Positions 36,570 to 47,895 of a stretch of 64,000 bases of DNA are shown here, one piece after another. The stretch is taken from positions 7,981,133 to 8,045,132 of the forward strand of contig CM035808.1 of NCBI GenBank assembly GCA_020466095.1. Direction: 5' to 3'. The notes beneath the pieces are model-generated. The model did no database searches, had not been told where the DNA came from, and saw only the letters and a list, made by a program, of their open reading frames with translations. Numbering within the stretch: position 1 is the first letter of the stretch; the number at the start of each line of letters is the position of its first letter. The position numbers and the translations under genes are program-made. This DNA comes from Chlorops oryzae. Its lineage: Eukaryota; Arthropoda; Insecta; Diptera; Chloropidae.

Positions 36570-36906
36570 TACATCGAAAAATAAGATAGTTCAATTTTTT
36601 CAATCATTTTATTGGTTTGCTCTTGTTAAACACTGTCCCCATCAGCGAGAAATTCTGTTTTCTAAAATTAGAAAATTGGTGTCACAATCTTTATTTCAAA
36701 AAGGATTTCTACTTAATGTGAGAAGAAGCGTTTTGTGTGGTCAGTCCTTATTGCGTTCGATTTCATATTCGGATTAGAAGTCCTAATTTTTCTGTTTAAT
36801 TGAGACTAGCGGTCTGTCTGGATTGTGAGCTCCCAAAGCAAGCGCAGAATATTCTTTATACTAAGGAATTTGGAACTCCAGCGAATTTTCGATGATTTTA
36901 TTACTA

Positions 36907-37061
36907 TAGGGGTATTCACAAAGGCGTCGGAAAATATAAAGTCGGCAAATCGGAATATTTTAACTGCTTAAAAAGTTGTGCAAGACACAAAAAAAGCTTA
37001 AAAATTTTTTAAGAAGTCGCAATTTTCCGATGTTTTTAACACGCCTTTGTGAATACCCTTT
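36907..37061. mobile_element. ~155-bp MITE with GGGTATTCACAAAGGCG ends
   Basis: GGGGTATTCACAAAGGCGTC on the left and, inverted, AGGGTATTCACAAAGGCGTG on the right; the arms continue with CGGAAAAT. The exact ends and target duplication are ambiguous because the flanks are AT repeats. Confidence 0.65.
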
Positions 37062-37083
37062 ATATATGTAAAAGTATGTTTAA

Positions 37084-37270
37084 ACCATAGCTTAAAATAA
37101 GGCCTTTTTACGCAGAAAATGTGAATCAAGATTTCATTTTGTGAATCAAAAAAACTACTTTCGTGAATCAAGTTGTATGAGTTTTTATTTTTTTTATTTT
37201 AGTTACTCCAAAATAGGGGCCCAAATTTTTTTTTCGTGAATCAAGAAAAATTCTTATTTTAAGCTATGGT
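37084..37270. mobile_element. 187-bp TTAA-flanked palindromic MITE
   Basis: A perfect inverted repeat ACCATAGCTTAAAATAAG bounds the element, flanked by TTAA at 37080-37083 and 37271-37274. The interior carries four GTGAATCAA(G) motifs in direct orientation. The TTAA target suggests a piggyBac-type mobiliser although the ends lack the usual CCC. Confidence 0.7.
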
Positions 37271-37279
37271 TTAAACGTT

Positions 37280-38389
37280 GAATGGAATTCTGGGGTTTTA
37301 AGGATAATCTGAGCACTACAAATATTTGATTCTCTAAAGTGTTAAAGAAAGTTCCTCATATTATATTGTCTACATGATCTGCAAGAAAACAATGGGAGAT
37401 AAGGATCATATTTAAGGTTTTTGTCTATCTATTATTGTGGCTAAATTCTCTAAATTATTGCAAAAGTATCACATTGATTGAAAGAAAAAATTGATTAAAA
37501 TATTAAGGATATTCATAGTCTTCTAAAATTCCTTTTTATTTGCGTTGAGAATTTAAGATTCTAAAAGCCTAAAAGCTCAAAGAAAGTTCAGTTTACTCTT
37601 CTCTTAAGCGATGTATGAGCAAGGAAGGCACACTCGCGACTTGCGAGGGTGGGAACGAACAAAATCTTTCAATGCTTAGGTGCAAATAATTATGAGGCAC
37701 ACGTGGGTACACTTCTCACTTGAACAGGTGAAGAGATTTCGCACTAGCAGCAACTGCAGTGGTCTGTCTATGTTTCCTTGGCACTTTAGTTGATGATGAT
37801 TTACGTTTTTTTCAAATGTATTTTTTATGCAATTTTTAATTTCAATGCTTTCCTTTTTTCATTTTTTTTTTAAAATTTATTTATTTGTTTTTTTTTTTTG
37901 TTGGAAAAAGAAAAGCTACTTGAGCACGCGTGCTTGGCGGCTTAAGTAGATGAGCCTATAATAGACAAGATGCTGAATGATGGTTGAGAGTATTGAGTTG
38001 GCATTCGGGCAGGTTGATGCGACGCAACAGTAGCGAGGTTAGTTGGGTGAGACTGGGGGCCATTCAGCATTATGTCAGCGTTTTAAGATCACGTGGGGAA
38101 ACTGGTGAGAAGGTTCTCAGAAAAGCATTCAATGGGACAGGCGTGAAAATGCGTCTTCTAAGTGCGAAAATCTTAAGGGTCGCTTAAGGATTTAAATGGG
38201 TGCAATGCATGTAATGATGACATACAGTAATTGAAAAAAATCCATCAAAACTCAGCTTCGAGCACAGACAGGTTAAGGGTGTTGTAGTCAGACGATCGCC
38301 AGACAATAAAACATTCATTTTTGGAAAACATTTTATAAGTCAAAAAGAGTCTCATAAATGCCGACGTTTATTTTAATTTACTTATTAAA
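37280..38389. other. Noncoding, with a short GC-balanced island
   Basis: No gene or repeat recognised. 37590-38200 is somewhat more GC-balanced and unique-looking, with long T runs at about 37888-37899. Confidence 0.4.
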
Positions 38390-38663
38390 TGCAGATAGAG
38401 AAGGGTGCTATATTACAGCGCCTTTTTGCCATGCCCACTATTTCAGCTTTCGTAGATGCCATTGAAGGTTTTCAAAGTGAATATATTTCAGAATTTATCA
38501 AAATATCTTGATAAAATAAAGGTTTTAGAGCAGATTCTTAATCTAGAGATACCCCTAAATTCGGTCCGATCAAGGCCAATCTTGAACTTGATCTTATTCA
38601 TGTCTCCGACAATGTGCACATCAAGTTTCGTCGAAATGACTGAAGTTTTTTGATGAGAAAACT

Positions 38664-38848
38664 GTATACAGGTAGACAGATAGTGAGGCGGATAGTTAGA
38701 CAGATGTTTATGTAGACAGAAAGACGGATAAATGGACGGATAGACGAACGGATAGACAGACATATAGACGGGCGGATAGACGGGCGGTTAGAAGGAGAGA
38801 TCGACGGACGTATAGATGGACGGATAGAAGAATGTATAGACAGATGTA
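38664..38848 (+). repeat. Tetranucleotide array (GACG/GATA/GACA), left part
   Basis: Degenerate 4-bp periodicity of the type GACGGATAGACGGACG. The long minus-strand ORF across it (IRPSIRPS repeats) is an artefact of that periodicity. It continues at 39482 after an inserted element. Confidence 0.75.
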
Positions 38849-39481
38849 CACAGAGAAAAAAATCAACCAGAAAACTGGTTAAATCAAAAGGAAAAACATA
38901 CAAAACGGCTTCAACAGGGAATATTTTTAATTTTAAAAATTTTTCTTGTTGAAAAAATAAAAAATTTTCCTTTTGAATCAACCATATTTCAGGTTGAATT
39001 GAAATGATAATTTTCAAAAATGGATTTAAATTTAAATTGTTGAACCAACCACGGCCATAGTTGAAATGACAAGATATTTTTAAAAAAAATTTCAAAAAAA
39101 ATACCTATACAAGAAGAAATGTCAAAAAAAATTTAATTAACGTTCAAAGCAAATGGCCATAGAGCACTCTGCTAAACATGACCCAAAAAATAGCCATCGG
39201 ATGGACTTCATCCGATTTCGTCACTCCGTTTTGGTGACTGCTTTCGCAATGCTTAAAAAGTTCTAAGATGATTAAATGTCTTATATATCATATTTTATAA
39301 AACAAATGAGAATTATACCGAACGAAAAGAAATGTAGTTAAACATATTTCCTTTCAATTCAACCAAAAATGTTGTTGACTCAACCATTTTTCTTTTGAAA
39401 GTTTTGTTCTGCTCGAAAATCAAAAGGACTGTGAATAACAATGCGCCCTTTTAAAAAAATCATGGTTAAGTTCGCTCAGTG
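38849..39481. mobile_element. 633-bp TA-flanked TIR element inserted into the tetranucleotide array
   Basis: TA at 38847-38848 and 39482-39483; ends CACAGAGAAAAAAATCAACC and, inverted, CACTGAGCGAACTTAACC. Both arms are rich in a GGTTGAWTCAACC-type motif in both orientations (e.g. GAATCAACCATATT, GGTTGAATTG, GTTGAACCAACC, GACTCAACC). No ORF. Confidence 0.65.
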
Positions 39482-39702
39482 TATAGAAATATGTATAGAC
39501 AGACGAATAGATGGACTGATAGAGGGACGGACAGATAGTAAGAAAGACGTGTATACAGACGGAGAAACAGACGGATAAGCTTACTCATAGACGGGCGGAT
39601 AAACGGGCGGAAAGACGAGCTCATAGGCGGAAGAATAAGCCGATGGATAGATGGAAAGATCGACGGAAGGATCAATGGACGGATAGATGGACGGAATAAT
39701 GG
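39482..39702 (+). repeat. Tetranucleotide array, right part
   Basis: Continuation of the array interrupted by 38849-39481, same GAYR periodicity. Confidence 0.75.
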
Positions 39703-39803
39703 TTAATTGCTAAATCAACAATCCTGGTGACCCTGATCTTTGTATGATATATCTCAAATACTGCTGGACGTTAAAGACGTACGCACAAACGCAATATAAC
39801 CTC

Positions 39804-39839
39804 TATACCAAATGTGTCTGATTATCAGACTCTGGTATA
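39804..39839. other. Terminal hairpin of the Helitron/DINE-like element
   Basis: Outer stem TATACCA/TGGTATA and inner perfect stem GTCTGAT-T-ATCAGAC. A stem-loop just before the 3' end is a hallmark of Helitron-type elements. Confidence 0.55.
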
Positions 39840-39845
39840 AAGAAG

Positions 39846-42065
39846 CTGAAAGGCCTCAGTACCGAAGCCTTATTTTTTCTATTATGTAGAGCTGGCCTTA
39901 CATTTCTATGAATTCGAACGATTCTGTATAAAAATCTTTGGGTAAAAAATTCGTGTCCTTTATTCATTGTAGTACGTGTGAAGATTGAGGAGTGACAATT
40001 TAGAGCCTCGATTGATTTTCAAAAGCAACCGATGCCTTAGTATAAACCATTAAATCTGGAGTAATTGCCTACAGCCATCTATTAGAGTTTTTTTTTGTAA
40101 ATTTATTTAATTTTTTTTATCTCGAGTTGACTGTCAGCATTTCTGTCATCGACTAATTGAGTCTGAAACAGCAATTTACTGCTCAACTGAACGTATAAGG
40201 ATCAATAACCGCCGACAACGCCGCTTGCATGCCGCAACATGTGCTACTGCGACAATTCCAACTCCAATTCCAATTCCAATCGCAATCGTAATCGCAATTC
40301 CACATCCACATTCAATTCCGATTCCAATCCCAATTCACATGCCAGTGGATTTGGTGGCAGTTTTTGCGGCGTTCGCGGCATTCGCGGCGTTGCTGCCAAG
40401 CGCGAAATATGATTTTAATTTTACGCTATTGCAAATTGCCAACAGATTTTGACACGTCGCCACAAACGGGAGCGCAGCGCCAGCGAACGAATTTCACACA
40501 CAAAACATAGAATCAATTGGGGACTCTAATTGCAGCGGACATCGCTCGTTAGGCAGCGCGAGTACATCGAATTTGCCATCCTCGCACGATGGTGGGTGGC
40601 AATCGCGTGCAGCGGCGTGTTGTGACATGGCGTGGAAGGCAAACGACGCTAATTTCGGTTTTTGATGTGTCGGCTTCGTCGTGATTTGGCCCCAAACACA
40701 ACAAAAACAGCAACGGCAACACCAACGGCAACAACATTAACAACGGCGGCTGCATTAGTTCGCAGCCCCCAATCAGATTTTTGTTTTGACATGTGGCAAA
40801 TGTGTCAACTGCCACATGTTCGCGCGGCACCCATGATAAGAATTAAAGCACCGCCGCAACCAAGGCACACACAAATTACCACAGAGCTCTTAATAAACAT
40901 TATCCCAGGCCATTCAATTAAGTCGGGCCAAAAAAATGTTCTAAATGTAGGTATGTATGTAGTAGGTACTTATGTAGGTTGTTACGCAGCTCCATTTCTT
41001 TCCCGCCCCACCCCCGGCCACCAATAACACGAAGCCGTGCAAAGTTTTGTTGTGTGTCAAAAATATTATCGACGTGAGAAGTCCTTAACCATGTGGGAGA
41101 GGTGACCATTTGCGTTGTCCATCAGCCACACATGAACAATTTAGCTCTCCTCCTCTCATTAGGGACATTAAGAATTCATAATAATTGCATTCCTTAACCG
41201 AATTCGCAGGACAAAAGCGATCAAATGTGTACATGCATCGTTGTGGTCGGCCTCAAGAAAAGTTGTTCGAAATTTCCCTGGGATTAAGGCCCATTAAATG
41301 AAATTATTTTGGCATTAAGGAACTTAAATATTTATGACGCTTTGTTGGCATTTTATTCGAATTTGTCCTGTGGCCGTCGTCCGCCGTTCGCCGTCCGATG
41401 TCCGTTTTTAAGCAAATGACATTGGAAACTTTGTGGAAAACTTTTTTTTTCCCCCATTCTAACTTCTATTAAATGAATTGTTAATGTGCTATGAGATTTT
41501 TCATATGAGTCCATTAACATTATAGAAGTTTAATATATCAAAAACAGTTGCGAAAATTCTTTTTTTTTTATTGTATTGAAGGATATTTTGTTTTGGTTAC
41601 TCGTGCGTACCTGTTTGGGTTCTGCGGTCGTTAATGAGTTGATGTTTTGTTTTAGAAAATAATAGAAAATATAGAATCAGGCTGAATATATTTCTATCGG
41701 CCTGAAACCGCAATGTGAAGCCAATTTCGAAGGGAGCAGTTTGATTATTTTTAATTCCACAGCCACAAAAAAAAATTAAAAACAATAGTGTCAGAACCAG
41801 GGGTATTACTATGCTTACTGTATGTTTTTGCGGCCACTGAACCCAAATTTGAAGTCTATATAACCCAATCGGGTCTATGATTCGCCATAACTTCACAAAA
41901 GGAAACCTAAAACCCATACTCGGGTCTTTTTTCGGTGGTTACAGCTGGAGCTGGAGCCAATGGAGCCTTATAGTCCTCGAATTTGGATTCAAAATTCATA
42001 TATTTATATATCTTGATTGAAATCTGTTTTCCAATAGGAAAGGAAAAAACGTTGGTCTTGAATTA
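39846..42065. other. Intron island with simple repeats; candidate regulatory sequence
   Basis: 40120-41410 is GC-balanced and unique-looking, with an ATTCCA/ATCGCA hexanucleotide repeat at 40252-40338, CGGCAACA-type runs at 40700-40750 and a short GTAT tract near 40950. 41410-42065 is AT-rich and unremarkable. No gene is supported. Confidence 0.5.
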
Positions 42066-42720
42066 GGGACTATCCCCAGCTCTGTCAGAAATGCAAAATT
42101 TCATATAAAAAAACGCCTCAAGCCCAAAATCCCATATTGCGAGAGCCCGAAACTAGACGCACAAAAATTTCAAAACATTCAATTATATGGTTCAAGCTCC
42201 AATGCATCGCACTGCGAGACCTCGTAACGCGAAAAGTTTGAAAAATTGAATATTTCTCATTGCGAGGCAATTTGTCAGGTTAAGATGTAGCTATTTTTTG
42301 AGTACTCGGTATTGGTTACTCGTTTAAACTAATAAAACAAATGCAGAGCATTTAAAATATTTCGCGAGTTTTGGTTCATTTAGAATTTTTTTTTGAAAAT
42401 TTTTGAAAATTTTAATTAAAATTTTAGCTCATGTGCTAACGTATAAATTTTATGAGTATTCGGTACTCGTTAGATTGGTACTTGGTTCAAATATTGCATT
42501 ACTAGAAGCGAAATTATGCTATCTTCTGCGTGACGCAAAACTCTCATCGGATATTGAAATGCGTCACGCAAAACATTTTCGTGACGTCGCGCACTCTCGC
42601 ATCGGGCTCTCGCAATGTTGGATTTCGGGCTTCAGAAATGAATCAGAAATTTTTTGACGTGTTTTTTTATATGAAGTTTTTCATTTCGGTTTCATTTCTG
42701 ACAGAACTCGAGGGAGCCCC
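42066..42720. mobile_element. PIF/Harbinger-like MITE, 655 bp, TTA target duplication
   Basis: Left end GGGACTATCC.. and inverted right end GGGGCTCCCT.., with both arms continuing CTGTCAGAAATG, TTCATATAAAAAAAC and AAGCCC-AAATCC-A-ATTGCGAGAG. TTA occurs on each side (42063-42065 and 42721-42723). GGG-initiated termini with a 3-bp TWA target fit PIF/Harbinger. The interior includes GCGTCACGC repeats and GAGTACTC motifs. No transposase; a second, truncated copy lies at 93-563. Confidence 0.75.
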
Positions 42721-42723
42721 TTA

Positions 42724-44681
42724 GATATAAAAAAAATTTCAGCAGATATAAAACCAGTATATATGTAAATTAATTGGTTCATATAAACAGGTCAATCCTG
42801 GTAAATATTGCTCGAAGTCGAACAATCAAGAAAGTTATGGAAATTTTTAAATGTTTTTGTGTTTTCAAAGAATAAAGCTCAGACATAAGCGGCTGAATTT
42901 CTAAAAAATAAATCTATGATCACAGGGAAATCACTTCTGTATATGAACGTAACATCAGGCTTTTTCCACCTCAACTTTACATAAAAATATATGGACTTTT
43001 CGGAAATAAAACATTAGTTTGAGAATTGATAAAACTTAATCTGTACTCCTGGACCTTGTTTTTTATAATTGCAGCAAATTCCTGCAGTCCTCTTTCACAA
43101 AAAGAGAGCCAATTAGTTAAAGTATTCCAAAAAAATTTTAAGTGTTCAAAAATACCATTTTGGATATTCAATAATCTTAAGTTCAGAAAAATATGGCAAC
43201 ACCGTGTACTGACAGGGTTGTGTTGGCACATTTCACAGCTGATTCAAGTGTTATTTTTAAAAATAGAGTCCAAATATAACCATATATGTTACTCTCATAG
43301 ATATTGCGCGGGACGTATCGCGCCAGTTAGAAAGAGATGTTACTCGGCAGGCAAAAAAAGAGCGAGAGGGAAATACTTTTGGTGAGTACCTAAGTGAAAC
43401 ATTCTCATTTTGGTGGGTACCAAAGACCGTGTTGAAAAGAGCCAAAATGGAAACGGCTCCTGAGTGACATATACAGGGTGTTCCGATTGTGAAGGTCAAC
43501 CGGTCGGGAGATGATAGAGGGGGTCAGAACTAACAAAAAATCGTATTGCAGATGTGGTCCAAAATGCACCCCTGAGGAGTTATAAGGGAAAGAAATAAAT
43601 TTGCAGTTGTTTCAAAAAAAAAAAAATTTTCACGCCTCAACGTTTGAATTCAAGATAAAAATTTTAATGCAGTTTGACAAAGAATTGTCAGACCTTTTTA
43701 GGCGTATAAAATAGTCTTATACTTTATTGCAGCTTCAAGGGTATTTGAGCCTTCAAAGTCAAAATTTTATATTTTTTTAAACATTTTTTGACTTTGAGAG
43801 CCAAAATGGTATGGAAAAGGTCCTATTAACACCCACATTTTTTTATTTTATTCAAAATGCTGGATCGATTTCCTTTAATTTGGTACCCCATATGTCTAAT
43901 AAACTTTTGAAAATAAGATGTGAAAATTAAATATCTAAATGAACTTATTTATGTATAGTTATATATGATAAAGTCGATGGTAGTTTAGTACCTTATATCG
44001 CTATCTTCCACTTCTATAATTTCCAATGATGTCTTTCCCTTTCTGGATTTCCCGTAAATGGAATTTCTTTTTTGAAACTTGGGATCAACAGTACCAAAAA
44101 TATTGAAAAAAAAAGTTTATAATTAAAAAAATTAATTTTATTAAAATCTTTCATTTTCAATATCGCAATTTTTTAAGTATAGAAATATATGGCAGCGCCG
44201 TCAATTGTCAGGGTTGTGTCATCGCATTTCACAGCTGATCGAATTGTTATGTTTGAAAATGGAGTCTATAAATTGTCATTCTAATGATTGTATCGTACCC
44301 AATATCGCAGTCTTCCGGCTCAATTCTGTCTATATTTTTGTGCAATTTTCGTAAACGAAATTTCTTTTATGAAACTTTTTCCGTCAAATTCTTGTAAGCA
44401 GCTGTTTTTCGGATATCCAACACAGAGCTGTTATCGTTTTAAAATGCATTCTCGAGGTGTTCTGGAATAATTAATTTTTTATTTATTTTTATTTGAATGA
44501 TAAAGGGCCGTTTTCTCATCTCTTTTTTATCGGTAATTTAAATTATCCTGATGATAATTTCATACAAATTTGATTAATAATTCAAAGAAAATGAAATATA
44601 ATTGGGAGATAGAGCTTAAAAGTAGGATGAAAAAACGGCCCAAAAACTTTCAAATACGCTTCATAATAGTTCCCCTCTTAA
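42724..44681. other. AT-rich intron with a dispersed duplicate pair
   Basis: About 43186-43270 and 44180-44265 are direct repeats of one ~85-bp sequence (ATATGGCA-C-CCGT.. through CAGGGTTGTGT, CATTTCACAGCTGAT). TACAGGGTGTTCCGATTGTG at about 43471 looks like a transposon start, but no second end was found. No gene. Confidence 0.45.
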
Positions 44682-44866
44682 CCCTGCTGGTGCCTTAGGA
44701 CCATTTGGTCCAAAATTAAATTTTTTTTGAGGCCAATATCTGGAGATTGATGAAATCTACTTACTTTCAGCCATAACAATATTCTTTTAATGAGCTTAAA
44801 TTCTTATTTTGACTATATATTTTGTATGAAATATACACCGTGGATCAAATGTTTTCTAAAGCAGGG
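44682..44866. mobile_element. piggyBac-like MITE, TTAA-flanked, CCCTGC ends
   Basis: TTAA at 44678-44681 and 44867-44870; left end CCCTGCTGGTGCC and inverted right end CCCTGCTTTAGAAAACATTT. The arms share CATTTG-TCC further in. CCC-initiated ends with a TTAA target are the classic piggyBac signature. 185 bp. Confidence 0.75.
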
Positions 44867-44870
44867 TTAA

Positions 44871-47491
44871 AAGGCATTTCGTCGCTGTGGTCTGTTATAG
44901 ATTTTCGAAATAAATTCATTGAATAAAAATCTATTGATTCTGCAGTTAATTAAAAATAATATAAATTTAGAAAGAAATTGATTTTACAGGCGTCGACAGT
45001 TATAGGCTGTTTGCCCGAGAAATGCAAAATTTTGAGTTGTGTCGATTTAGTGATCAGTGTGCGATATATACTCTCACATATGAGAGTTAAATTAATTTCA
45101 GCTGATGATAAATTTAAAAGGGATTTTAGAAGACTTTGTGAATCGCCCAAATGTTCCATTGAACAGCCATGAAGACAGAAAATAATATTAAGAATGTTCA
45201 AAAATTTTATGCCATTCGCAAAATTTGCTTAGAAACTCAAAAATTATGCCAAATTCTTCTGAAAGGCAGGCATGAATGCTTTCGATGTTTTCCTCGGTCG
45301 GGGCTCGTCGGCGAATTCATTTGATTTTGTTACCAATATTTGGTCCAGCTTTGAGTGACGATTGTAAGCTTCGAACTTGGGCTTTATGCGACAAAGGTGA
45401 TATTTTTTTATATTTTTTTTTTTATTTTTTGGTATATAAAACGATTTCGCCAAAGCGATTGTGCAGTTTGCAGAGCGGGCAAGGCAAAGAAAAAAAGAAA
45501 AAAAAAATATAAATAAAAATAAAACTGAGAAACAGGTCTATCCGGAATTGAATCCACTAAGGTCGATTGGTCCCAAAAACAAAAGGAAAAAAAGTAAGAC
45601 AAACAAAAAAATCGGAGAAAAAAGACAGCAGCAAACTTTTTGCTTAAACGGACAACGAAGAATAGTGAACAGCAGCAGCAGCAGCAGCCGTAGCCGCAGC
45701 AAAAACTTCGGACATTGCTTGCGTCTGCGCCTTTTTGGCGCCACAAAAATATGAAAGATTTTTGATTGTCCATCTTTCTGCAAGCTAAGAATGGATACGG
45801 CAACGAGGACGGTGACCGAGACGGGGACAAGGGCAAGGAAGAGAGCAAGAACGAACGTCGAACGAAGATGATAACTTGTACATGGGACGCCAAGAGCGCC
45901 GATGGAAAGTTCTTTTTTGTCGCTTTTGAATGAAAACGGCAGTCGAAAAAGTCCACAAAAATTTCGAGTCTCAGTTTTTTTTGGCCTGATGCTGCTTGCA
46001 TTTTTGTGCGCTCCTCAATGATTTTTAATCGAGTCGACGAGATTCAAAGATACGCGTACGCTGTGAGCCCAGATAGAACACATCTCCATATGCCTCATAT
46101 GAACACGCACACACACACACACACACAGTGCTGCAGTTGGACTTGGCGGTAGCGACTTTCCGGCGCATGCATTTGAAAAAGTGTCGTGGCTACAAAATTG
46201 TCTGCGTGGATGAAGCAATGCCAACGACGGCGACAGCGACGACGACGACGGCGAGCGTGACAAGGGCGGAGTAGCAATAATGGGCATGGATTGCGATAAT
46301 GAGGCATTGATGAAATGATATTTTGTCTTCTGAGGTTTTCCGATTTGCTGATCAGGAACGGCGGGGCGCATTTTGGCGATCTTGCGCCGTCGTCGTCGCT
46401 CGTTCGTAGGGAAAGTATATGTATGTATGTATGTGGGCAAAGTGTGTATTCGTTACTTAACTGGCTCGTCGTTCGTCTGTATCTCTCATTGTCTGATCTC
46501 CGCATGTTGTCAAAAGCGGTATAAACGCTTCAACAGATTTGACAAACGTTTCCTAGATGCGCCATGACACATCAAAGAGGACCATGGCGGCTGCGAGCAC
46601 ATCACCATCATCATCATCATAATCGAAGAGCGAATGAAGCTGCGACATAAAGAGCATTTTAAAATAGGGAAGCATTTTTGAGAAGCCGCCAAAACAAAAA
46701 AAAGGGCATCGAAAATGAGAGGAACGATCTAACGGTCTGAACGCTCTGCTGCATTTAGATGATCCTCATTGGGACTCTCTCTCTGTTCGGCTTGCCGATT
46801 GATTACACATCAGCTTATCCGCGCATTTGTCATCGCTGATTTCATTTCACATTTGATTTGATTCGCGATTTTGGGTTCAGTGGATATGGTCACCTTCAAG
46901 CACGGGTCGTCCATATACGGGTAACTCTTAAGGCAGCGTCTGGCCTCTACTGCGAGATAAGGATCGAGCGATTCTTGTGTGCTTTTGACTCGTGGCAAAT
47001 TCACGCTTTTTATTGACCGCTCTTCGCCTGTTTTCCACACGACTTGTTGATCAGCAAATCCCTTAAGCTTGGTTAATTGATTCTCCGAAATTTGGAACCA
47101 TAAATCAAACATCCGTTTTAAGACCTACCACACGGTGATGGAGTAGAATTTGAAATTGCTTAGGAGCGCTTGAGAGCACTTTGAATTAGGTAATCGGTAA
47201 ATTCATTGATAGTGTTCTTATCACATTCGCTAAAATCTCTTGAAAGTAGGTCTCGGATTATAATTTAATCTCTATTATTTTAATAATTTAAGTAAATTTA
47301 TTGGTTGAAATGAACAGGCCTCGGTTTGGAGTCTGTGAATATTTATTTTTATTTATTTTTTTTTTACCTATAAGCTTTGACCATTTCAGCAGTTGGGAGA
47401 GTCGAATTCCTGTCACCGATTATATCACTCCAAGCCGTGCTGCCAGACTTTCTTTTTAGCAGAAGAGCCGCCAACCGTCAAAACAAAATAC
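44871..47491. other. Intron island, candidate regulatory sequence
   Basis: 45240-46960 is GC-balanced and unique-looking, with A-rich runs (45484-45530), an AGC repeat (about 45670-45690), a (CA)n tract (46104-46127) and a TATG tract (46418-46434). ORFs here are low-complexity, except the small frame at 46810-47112 listed separately. Confidence 0.45.
46810..47112 (-). CDS. Unassigned 100-codon ATG frame, compositionally coding-like
   Basis: An ATG-to-TGA frame without low-complexity sequence: MFDLWFQISENQLTKLKGFA, then VVWKTGEERSIKSVNLPRVK, LDPYLAVEARRCLKSYPYMD, ending MTNARIS. Codon use is mixed and natural-looking, unlike the repeat-driven ORFs around it. No signal peptide, membrane segment or known domain was recognised. 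A TAG lies just upstream in frame, and that same AG could be a weak splice acceptor. It could be a nested gene, an exon of one, a retrocopy or chance. Confidence 0.3.
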   Translation of the reverse strand: MFDLWFQISENQLTKLKGFADQQVVWKTGEERSIKSVNLPRVKSTQESLDPYLAVEARRCLKSYPYMDDPCLKVTISTEPKIANQIKCEMKSAMTNARIS

Positions 47492-47895
47492 TAGAGCTGT
47501 AAAAATGCTAATATTTATTCGTTATTTTTCGTCAAGTAATCGTTAGTTAGTACTCGTTACTAAGTACTCGTTATATTTTTCCAAATATTTTTCACGAACG
47601 AATGACGTTGCATGAATATCTAAATGTTGATAAAGTAATCAAAACTTTCTCATGCTCTTTGAATCTTCATCTAGTACTTAGTAACCAAGTATCAACTCAA
47701 CTCAACTCACTCTACTACTATACTGTTTTGTGCAACCATTACATTAGTACTTTATTACTCTGGCAACCATCAGCTGGTATGTGTTCAAAAAAAGTTATAG
47801 TAACGAGATTCTTCTATCAGTAACGATACGTTATTGATTACTGACTATAGTAATCGTTACTCTTTACCGAATAGTAACGATATTTTACAGCTCTA
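47492..47895. mobile_element. hAT-like MITE, 404 bp, with 8-bp target duplication
   Basis: Ends TAGAGCTGTAAAAATG and, inverted, TAGAGCTGTAAAATATCGTT. Flanks CAAAATAC (47484-47491) and CAAAATAA (47896-47903) match at 7 of 8. The arms carry repeated TAATCGTTAC / GTACTCGTTAC motifs. No transposase. Confidence 0.75.

Larger units (their letters stand above)
38390..39845. mobile_element. Helitron/DINE-like element, interrupted by a TIR element
   Basis: The order is a unique 5' part (about 38390-38660, with ATCAAGTTTCGTCGAAATGA), a degenerate tetranucleotide GAYR core (38664-38848 and, after the insertion, 39482-39702), then ACCCTGATCTTTGTATGATA and a 3' hairpin at 39804-39839. This order (leader, GTCY-type core, AT-rich tail, terminal stem-loop) is that of DINE-1/Helentron-derived elements of flies. 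The boundaries are approximate; no Rep/helicase is present, as expected of non-autonomous copies. Confidence 0.5.

Noticed and set aside
38598..39095. 165-codon minus-strand ORF with SIRPSIRPS repeats
   Set aside because: Translation of the degenerate tetranucleotide array running on into an inserted TIR element; not a gene.
38664..39702. CRISPR-like or regulatory direct-repeat array
   Set aside because: The periodicity is a 4-bp microsatellite within a eukaryotic transposon, with no spacers; CRISPR is not expected in a fly genome.
43471..43990. Transposon starting TACAGGGTGTTCC
   Set aside because: The start resembles known element ends but no inverted partner was found downstream.
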